A stretch of 64,000 nt of DNA from Bacillus pumilus (lineage in GTDB: Bacteria > Bacillota > Bacilli > Bacillales > Bacillaceae): positions 21,179 through 85,178 of the forward strand of contig NZ_CP101834.1 of NCBI RefSeq assembly GCF_024498355.1, given 5' to 3'. Below are positions 59,167 to 64,000 of this stretch, piece by piece. The position numbers and the translations under genes are program-made. Position 1 is the first letter of the stretch. Each line of letters begins with the position of its first letter. The notes under the pieces were generated by a model. The model did no database searches and had not been told where the DNA came from. It saw only the letters and a program-made list of their open reading frames with translations.

Positions 59167-60396
59167 ATGAATAAAGAATTAGTTGCAAAAGACGTAATCG
59201 ATGGCCTCAAAGCAGATTTAAGAAAGAATGATGCTGGATTATTTATTAAATCTTTTGAAGATGAAAGCAAAAAAGAGGAACTAATTGATCAAATGCATAG
59301 CCTGGCACCTGAAATTATGTCAGATCCTGAAATGAAAGAGTACGTTATTCAGGAAATAATGGGGTTGGGTTTAATTGAAAGAATTAAAAAGGATAAAGGC
59401 GTTACAGACATTGGTTTCAATGGAACAGATTTAATTGTAGAGGCCAATAATAGGCCCAAAGAGAGATATGATATTTCTGACATCCCAACAGATTATTTTG
59501 ATAGGCTTATTCAATCATTTGCGACTGATGAGGATAAGGAATTTAATTCAAATCATCCTATTTTAAGTGCTGCAGTTGATGATATAAGGTTGAGCGCAGT
59601 TCATCCTCATAACGCGCATTACGGGCCTACACTTTCAATGAGGGTATTAAGTAAAAGATTAGTCATTGATGATAATGCATTTGTGGAAATTGCTTCAAAG
59701 CAAGTTTCCGATCTTTTAAAAAGCTTAATCAAAGTTGGGTGTAGCACTTTAATAGCTGGCCCAACTGGTACAGGGAAAACTGAATTACAAAAATATCTAA
59801 CAAGTCCTATCCCATTTGAGGAACGTATTATAAGTATTGAAGAAGAAATGGAAACTTTCATGAAGGAACTATACCCAGAGAAGGATATTTATTCTTGGAG
59901 AACCAGAGAGAATTTAACCCAATCTGATTTGATTAAGGCAGCTATGCGTAATCACGCGGTTTGGATTATGCCAACTGAATTGCTTGGATCGGAGGCATAT
60001 GAGGCTGTCGAAGCTACAATTACGGGGCACCATGTAATAAGTAGTTTACATGCTAGTTCTACTAAGACAATTCCAAGAAGAATGTTTTATATGGCTGGAC
60101 AAGGTAGAAATATAAATGAGTCAACATTTCTTCAAGACTTCTTTGACGGTTTTCAAATTGGGATTCATGTTACAAAAATTTTTATTAATGGTATTCCTTT
60201 TAGATATATTGATGAAATTGCAGAGTATACTCCAAAGCAGGAAATTAACATCTTATTCAAAAAAAATGTCTTGCATAATGGAAGTGAAAGAATTGAGTAT
60301 GGCCGCATATCATCCGATCTAGAACTAAAACTATCCGACGCGGGTATTAAAATCCCTTCTTGCTTTGTAGATACAATAGAGGAGAAGGTATTATGA
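59167..60396 (+). CDS. TadA/VirB11-type secretion ATPase
   Basis: A 410-aa ATPase from the ATG behind GGGAGGAAG. The N-terminal domain includes IKKDKGVTDIGFNG. The nucleotide-binding core has Walker A GPTGTGKT (about 198-205), an ISIEEEMETF Asp-box-like region, and His-box-like TGHHVISSLHASS. It belongs to the hexameric VirB11/PilT/TadA superfamily that powers pilus assembly or secretion. It is followed by TadB- and TadC-like membrane proteins. VirB11 relatives are uncommon in Gram-positive conjugation systems. Confidence 0.9.
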   Translation: MNKELVAKDVIDGLKADLRKNDAGLFIKSFEDESKKEELIDQMHSLAPEIMSDPEMKEYVIQEIMGLGLIERIKKDKGVTDIGFNGTDLIVEANNRPKERYDISDIPTDYFDRLIQSFATDEDKEFNSNHPILSAAVDDIRLSAVHPHNAHYGPTLSMRVLSKRLVIDDNAFVEIASKQVSDLLKSLIKVGCSTLIAGPTGTGKTELQKYLTSPIPFEERIISIEEEMETFMKELYPEKDIYSWRTRENLTQSDLIKAAMRNHAVWIMPTELLGSEAYEAVEATITGHHVISSLHASSTKTIPRRMFYMAGQGRNINESTFLQDFFDGFQIGIHVTKIFINGIPFRYIDEIAEYTPKQEINILFKKNVLHNGSERIEYGRISSDLELKLSDAGIKIPSCFVDTIEEKVL

Positions 60397-61202
60397 AGCA
60401 GAGAGGGCGTTTATTTAATTTAGAAGAGTTAAATGCCTATAAGATCGCCTATGGTGAACCGATCAAAGGTAAGGATATTTATCGAGAGATATTTATTCCA
60501 TTTTTAGTGGCTGCAGGTCTTGTTTTTTCACTCTACTACTACTGGTGGTTATCGTTACTAGCAGGATTTACAGCTGTTTTTTATTCTTTTAAAGTTGGTT
60601 TGCCACGAAATATAAAAAAGGCATACTATTTGGATTCGTTTGAAGAAAGGAATAGATTTGTTAATGAAATGACTCAATTCTTATCTAATGAAAATCTTAC
60701 GGTCCAAAGTGCATTGAAATTATACACTTACAGAGCAACTGGAGAATTCCAAAAAGACTTGTTGTACTTGGAAGGAGGGTTACGTGATGCGACTAATCAA
60801 GAGAAAATTAGTCTATTCAACGACCTTCGAAAAAAGTATTCAATGGATATTCCCTTTGATATGTTTGTTGAACAGTTGTTAACGTCAATGCTGGAAGGTA
60901 GAAGAAGTAGCGAATCAATGATGGAGATTACCAAATATCATAATGAAGTTAAAGAGATGCAAAAGAAATACATTCGAAGAAAAGATAGACATGAAAGAGA
61001 ATTTAGACTTTCGGCAATGTATGGTGTAGCAGTAATAGTTGTACTCACAGGATTTCTAGGGTGGGACAAGTTTATTGATGCGTATGCTCATACACCTTTT
61101 AGTTGGGTTTTCAGTACAATTTATCTTATTTATATGGCAAAACTTTATACGCGAAAAGAAAGCCAAATGGCAGATGATAATGTGATGGAGGTAACACTTT
61201 GA
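60393..61202 (+). CDS. TadB-like inner-membrane platform protein
   Basis: A 269-aa protein whose ATG overlaps the ATPase stop. Two N-terminal membrane segments (PFLVAAGLVFSLYYYWWLSL) precede a GspF/TadB-like helical cytoplasmic domain (QFLSNENLTVQSALKLYTYR, LLTSMLEGRRSSESMMEI). C-terminal membrane segments lie at about 205-255. It should form the platform driven by the ATPase. Confidence 0.75.
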   Translation: MKQRGRLFNLEELNAYKIAYGEPIKGKDIYREIFIPFLVAAGLVFSLYYYWWLSLLAGFTAVFYSFKVGLPRNIKKAYYLDSFEERNRFVNEMTQFLSNENLTVQSALKLYTYRATGEFQKDLLYLEGGLRDATNQEKISLFNDLRKKYSMDIPFDMFVEQLLTSMLEGRRSSESMMEITKYHNEVKEMQKKYIRRKDRHEREFRLSAMYGVAVIVVLTGFLGWDKFIDAYAHTPFSWVFSTIYLIYMAKLYTRKESQMADDNVMEVTL

Positions 61203-61942
61203 GCAAAAAATCAATATGGCATACATTTGCTGAACCCGACCTATATGAGATGGTACTTAAAATGGGTTATACCGAGAAGCATTTTTTGTCCTTTCAACGT
61301 CGACGATTCTTTAAATCCTGTTTAATTACATTAGCTGCAGTTCCCCCTGGTTTACTAATTAATAAGCTATGGTTTTTGTTTATGATTGTTTTGTTTTTTT
61401 ATGTTTGGTTTACCGATTACAAGAAAGCAAGGAAAGAGTATCAATTCTTTTTGTTTAAAAAACAATTGGTTTTTGCTAAGTTTATGCGAATTGTTCTCCC
61501 ATATCTTAAAGACAGAACTAACAATGTCTATTCAATATTAAAGAATATTGTAAGAAGAATCGATGATGTAGTCGATAATAAGCCAGATGAGTTAGAATTG
61601 AAAAAATCCTTAGAAAAATTACTTTTTGATATAAGGATGTATCCAGGATCAATTGAACCTTATAAAAGATTTGCAATTGAATCAGGTGGAACTGATAGTG
61701 CTGTATCATTTATGACAATTCTGTATGATTATGAACAACAAGCTACGGATGAACAGGTTATAAATGAGCTTGGGAAAAAGGCAAGTAATGAGTTGTTCGA
61801 TGGGATTGATGAGATTGTAAGAATTAAACTCAATAGATTTGCATTCTTCCCAACGAAAATCACACTAGCGCAATTTATAATCTTTATTGGAGTGATGAGT
61901 GCTGCAATTTATGATTTATTAACTAATTTGAATTTTGAATAG
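61199..61942 (+). CDS. TadC-like inner-membrane platform protein
   Basis: A 247-aa protein from TTG behind GGAGGTAAC, overlapping the TadB-like gene by 4 nt. Membrane segments lie near residues 38-75 and 225-243, with a helical T2SSF-like middle (MRIVLPYLKDRTNNVYSILK, SGGTDSAVSFMTILYDYEQQ). TadB/TadC pairs act together in Tad pili. Confidence 0.7.
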   Translation: MSKKSIWHTFAEPDLYEMVLKMGYTEKHFLSFQRRRFFKSCLITLAAVPPGLLINKLWFLFMIVLFFYVWFTDYKKARKEYQFFLFKKQLVFAKFMRIVLPYLKDRTNNVYSILKNIVRRIDDVVDNKPDELELKKSLEKLLFDIRMYPGSIEPYKRFAIESGGTDSAVSFMTILYDYEQQATDEQVINELGKKASNELFDGIDEIVRIKLNRFAFFPTKITLAQFIIFIGVMSAAIYDLLTNLNFE

Positions 61943-61953
61943 GGGGTGTGTTC

Positions 61954-62286
61954 ATGGATGAACAAAATGTTACATTAACGAATATGATCATAGCATTCTC
62001 TCTTTTGTTTTTCGGCATCTTATCAGCTGCAACAATTGCCCTGCCCTTTACTCAGGCAATTGATATGAAAAGATATGTAAATGATCAAATAGAAAGGTAT
62101 GGTGGGCTAACTAATGATGCCCAAAACCAGATAAAGTTGTACAGTGAAAAAAATTTTGGAGGAAAGTTTACTGTGGTTAGTCTATCAGGAAATCAAAAGG
62201 CGCAGTTTGGAGAAGAGATTAATTACAAACTAAAGGGAGAAGCTGAAATTAACTTTTTGATCTTCCATCAATACCTTTTGCATTGA
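61954..62286 (+). CDS. Pilin- or pseudopilin-like protein
   Basis: A 110-aa protein from the ATG behind AGGGGGTGTG. N-terminal membrane helix (MIIAFSLLFFGILSAATIAL) and a C-terminal beta-rich domain (GGKFTVVSLSGNQKAQFGEE). This is the TadE/pseudopilin layout. Placed between the platform genes and the small pilin-like peptides, it is a candidate minor subunit. Confidence 0.6.
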   Translation: MDEQNVTLTNMIIAFSLLFFGILSAATIALPFTQAIDMKRYVNDQIERYGGLTNDAQNQIKLYSEKNFGGKFTVVSLSGNQKAQFGEEINYKLKGEAEINFLIFHQYLLH

Positions 62287-62320
62287 ATGGTAGCGCGTCA
62301 TCAAATGTAAGAAACGTGAG

Positions 62321-62488
62321 GTGATCATAATTTTTGTAGGCAATATAAAACGTTCATTAATTTTTATTGCATTGTTATCATTTTTAGCTGGTACGGTTTA
62401 TATTGTGGGCGAATTTTTAGACGAAATGCCAGAATTGGTTGAAAAAATATTATACTTTGTTGATACCTCGATAATACTTAAAGTTTAG
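62321..62488 (+). CDS. Small pilin-like membrane peptide
   Basis: A 55-aa protein beginning at GTG inside a GAGGTGATC sequence; an ATA/ATT start a few codons later is the alternative. One hydrophobic helix (SLIFIALLSFLAGTVYIVGE) is followed by an acidic helical end (FLDEMPELVEKILYFV). Too short for routine gene calling. Similar in design to the tandem peptides downstream. Confidence 0.5.
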   Translation: MIIIFVGNIKRSLIFIALLSFLAGTVYIVGEFLDEMPELVEKILYFVDTSIILKV

Positions 62489-62541
62489 GCGTAACAATGC
62501 AAAGCATTGTTTTTTTTTATGCCATTAAAGGGGGTGAGAGA

Positions 62542-62694
62542 TTGTTTGAAGCCAACGCAGATCGTTCGATTCACGGAATTGGTTCAATCATTGTGGGATC
62601 ATTGGTTATCTCAATAATGAGTGTCGCAATGCCGGAAGTTGTACAGCTAGGAGTGACATTCCTGAAGAATAAATTAAACACAGCAGTGGCGTAA
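62542..62694 (+). CDS. Pilin-like peptide, tandem copy a
   Basis: A 50-aa peptide from TTG behind GGGGGTGAGAG. A short polar start (LFEANADRSIHG) is followed by one long hydrophobic helix (IGSIIVGSLVISIMSVAMPE) and a C-terminal amphipathic end (LGVTFLKNKLNTAVA). A small, Ala/Ser/Val-rich single helix encoded next to Tad-type motor genes is what a Flp-like or conjugative pilin looks like. Three copies in a row would raise dose. Pilin identity is inference. Confidence 0.7.
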   Translation: MFEANADRSIHGIGSIIVGSLVISIMSVAMPEVVQLGVTFLKNKLNTAVA

Positions 62695-62739
62695 CAATGC
62701 AAAGCATTGTTTTTTTTATGCCATTAAAGGGGTGAGAGA

Positions 62740-62892
62740 TTGTTTGAAGCCAACGCAGATCGTTCGATTCACGGAATTGGTTCAATCATTGTGGGATCAT
62801 TGGTTATCTCAATAATGAGTGTCGCAATGCCGGAAGTTGTACAGCTAGGAGTGACATTCCTGAAGAATAAATTAAACACAGCAGTGGCGTAA
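62740..62892 (+). CDS. Pilin-like peptide, tandem copy b
   Basis: The encoded protein is identical to copy a; the RBS is one G shorter. Preceded by an intrinsic terminator at 62693-62718 that readthrough must overcome. Confidence 0.7.
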   Translation: MFEANADRSIHGIGSIIVGSLVISIMSVAMPEVVQLGVTFLKNKLNTAVA

Positions 62893-62938
62893 CAATGCAA
62901 AGCATTGTTTTTTTTATGCCATTAAAGGGGGTGAGAGG

Positions 62939-63091
62939 TTGTTTGAAGCCAACGCAGATCGTTCGATTCACGGAATTGGTTCAATCATTGTGGGATCATT
63001 GGTTATCTCAATAATGAGTGTCGCAATGCCGGAAGTTGTACAGCTAGGAGTGACATTCCTGAAGAATAAATTAAACACAGCAGTGGCGTAA
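62939..63091 (+). CDS. Pilin-like peptide, tandem copy c
   Basis: The encoded protein is identical to copies a and b, with GTGAGAGG before the TTG instead of GTGAGAGA. Followed by the fourth terminator hairpin. Confidence 0.7.
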   Translation: MFEANADRSIHGIGSIIVGSLVISIMSVAMPEVVQLGVTFLKNKLNTAVA

Positions 63092-63137
63092 CAATGCAAA
63101 GCATTGTTTTTTTTATGCCATAAAGGGGGTGAGAGGT

Positions 63138-63220
63138 TTGTTTGATACAGAACAAATCCATTCCGCGCTGCAGCTACTAATATAAAAATGACCGGGGAAG
63201 GTAAAGGTGAAGAAGAAAGT
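63138..63220 (+). pseudogene. Remnant at the fourth unit border, possible frameshifted gene start
   Basis: The unit's RBS and TTG TTT are kept, but the frame then reads FDTEQIHSALQLLI and stops at 63185. In another frame the same DNA reads protein-like RTNPFRAAATNIKMTGEGKG straight into the next gene but lacks a start. A one-base shift would restore a longer gene beginning at this TTG, so the junction is probably damaged or newly recombined. Confidence 0.4.
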
Positions 63221-63409
63221 ATGCAATCTGTAAAAATTACTGCGAGTTTGAAGGAAGTAAGGGACAAAAAGGTTCGGGTGCCGGTTGGCACTGATGTTCA
63301 AAAAAAGAAAAGGGTGGATGTTTATTGTAAAGATAACAATACTCTTCACCAATTTATAGTCAAAAACTTTGTTATTCAAAAGACATGCATTTTAATAAAT
63401 TTAGCTTGA
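63221..63409 (+). CDS. Small protein, possibly the truncated rest of a larger gene
   Basis: A 62-aa frame from the ATG behind AAAGGTGAAG (reads MQSVKITASLKEVRDKKVRV). Basic, with a CKDNN stretch. Upstream codons in the same frame (from about 63145) look coding as well, so this may be the C-terminal part of a frameshifted gene. Confidence 0.45.
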   Translation: MQSVKITASLKEVRDKKVRVPVGTDVQKKKRVDVYCKDNNTLHQFIVKNFVIQKTCILINLA

Positions 63410-63423
63410 AGGAGGCAGTTCTA

Positions 63424-63801
63424 TTGTTAAAAAAGCCGACTTCGAAGGAAGCACATAAAAAATCTAAAGACTATGCAACAATTACTTTAGAAAGCCAAGG
63501 ACTAGACTTTGAAAACATCGTTGAAATTGAAGTAGCAAGTGAATTGAAAAAAAAACAGGATCTCAAAAGATTACACAATAAACAAATAGCCAGACGGAAG
63601 TTACATGCATTATTAAAATTTGATTATGCGCGAGTTTTAATTTTTCTCTTGAAAGTTGCTCTGTTGATTTCTATAACCCTTTTCTTTTGTAAATTGTTTT
63701 CAAGTTTACCTGTGAAAGAGGGTGTAGAGTTGCCTGGTTGGATCCAAACGACGCAAGAATACTTTAATAGAATTTATGGCTTTTTTAAAGGAGCAAAATG
63801 A
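63424..63801 (+). CDS. Single-pass membrane protein of the conjugation operon
   Basis: A 125-aa protein from the TTG behind AAGGAGGCAG (reads MLKKPTSKEAHKKSKDYATI). A cytoplasmic charged N-terminal half includes LKKKQDLKRLHNKQIARRKL. One membrane segment (VLIFLLKVALLISITLFFCK) is followed by a short external end. It overlaps the next start by 4 nt. Probably part of the transfer machinery. Confidence 0.6.
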   Translation: MLKKPTSKEAHKKSKDYATITLESQGLDFENIVEIEVASELKKKQDLKRLHNKQIARRKLHALLKFDYARVLIFLLKVALLISITLFFCKLFSSLPVKEGVELPGWIQTTQEYFNRIYGFFKGAK

Positions 63802-64000
63802 GTAATTCAGATCGAATCTTAAAGCAAAAAAAAGTCTGGCTGTTGCTTGTAATTCTTTTAATCATGAGCTTATTCGTGATGATAACAAAAACGCATGAAA
63901 CAAAGGTTGAAAAATACGGTGTTCAAGAAATTATTTCAGAAAATATGAAAAGTTACTCGCAAAAAAATGAGCATTATTTTGTCTTAGTTACTTGGAATAA
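63798..64000 (+). CDS. Membrane-anchored protein (partial, runs off the window)
   Basis: The ATG at 63798 overlaps the previous TGA (ATGA) and has AAAGGAGC upstream. After a basic start (MSNSDRILKQKKVW) comes one membrane segment (LLLVILLIMSLFVMITKT) and the beginning of an external domain. The type II topology is typical of conjugation-channel or pilus proteins. The gene is incomplete at the window end. Confidence 0.65.
   Translation, partial: MSNSDRILKQKKVWLLLVILLIMSLFVMITKTHETKVEKYGVQEIISENMKSYSQKNEHYFVLVTWN

Larger units (their letters stand above)
62493..63115 (+). repeat. Tandem array of a 198-199-bp gene-plus-terminator unit
   Basis: Three nearly identical complete units (starts at 62542, 62740 and 62939) and the border of a fourth. 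Each is a terminator hairpin AACAATGC-AAA-GCATTGTT with a T-run, an RBS GGGGTGAGAG, a TTG start and the 50-codon gene. Differences are a few bases in the spacer. Array boundaries coincide with the terminators (62493, 62693, 62891, 63090). Confidence 0.95.

Overview
The window looks like about 64 kb of a large conjugative theta plasmid from the Bacillus subtilis group. The evidence is an AT-rich sequence with strong Bacillus ribosome-binding sites, two Rap-Phr cassettes, an AbrB-type regulator, a yolD-uvrX SOS pair behind a LexA box, an actin-type (Alp7A-like) segregation pair, and a conjugation operon behind a repressor gene and TAGTGAAA-type operators. The architecture rap-phr, rco-like repressor (divergent), operators, long leader, conjugation operon is that of the pLS20 family. 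I see no chromosomal housekeeping genes, tRNAs, rRNAs, CRISPR arrays or complete insertion sequences.

Layout. 0-2.6 kb (+): the end of one surface-protein gene and a large secreted protein, probably the tail of the conjugation operon on the circular plasmid. 2.6-19.4 kb (+): a plasmid-maintenance and accessory block with ssb, tandem ribbon-helix-helix proteins, a serine resolvase with a likely res site, a secreted nuclease, a C5-cytosine methyltransferase, a PD-(D/E)xK-like protein and many small unknowns, interrupted by yolD-uvrX on the minus strand. Three promoters here (ssb, the double RHH gene, a winged-helix gene) share an ACTTGC..GCAAGT element.

19.4-40.8 kb: the most unusual part. Eight copies of a hairpin-rich, roughly 1 kb repeated module (A1, A2, a variable spacer, then B and a terminator) alternate with minus-strand operons. 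A1 (about 344 nt) and A2 (about 240 nt) fold extensively. Changes between copies preserve pairing, and single-arm changes give G.U pairs on the plus strand but A.C mismatches on the minus strand, so the folded molecule is the plus strand. It is either a large structured RNA made eight times, or plus-strand single-stranded DNA that folds during conjugation, for example as single-strand promoters for the minus-strand genes. The operons encode a second C5 methyltransferase, a 1005-aa N6-methylase/helicase fusion, and several families of shuffled paralogous proteins of unknown function. This is what an anti-defence leading region would be expected to look like, but that function is inference.

41-50 kb (minus): a secreted protein, rap-phr, an AbrB-like regulator, membrane and RHH proteins, a MazEF toxin-antitoxin pair, and alp7A/alp7R-like segregation genes with a centromere-like GTTAAC cluster. 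49.9-51 kb: a long non-coding, strongly structured region that is the best candidate for the replication origin. 51-53 kb: a second rap-phr pair and an XRE repressor. 53.1-64 kb (+): the conjugation operon, with a leader terminator, a possible antitermination protein, a thioester/MucBP adhesin, a TadA/TadB/TadC-like pilus or secretion motor, and three nearly identical tandem genes for a 50-aa pilin-like peptide. Each of these peptide genes is flanked by an intrinsic terminator, which makes processive antitermination likely. The window ends inside this operon.
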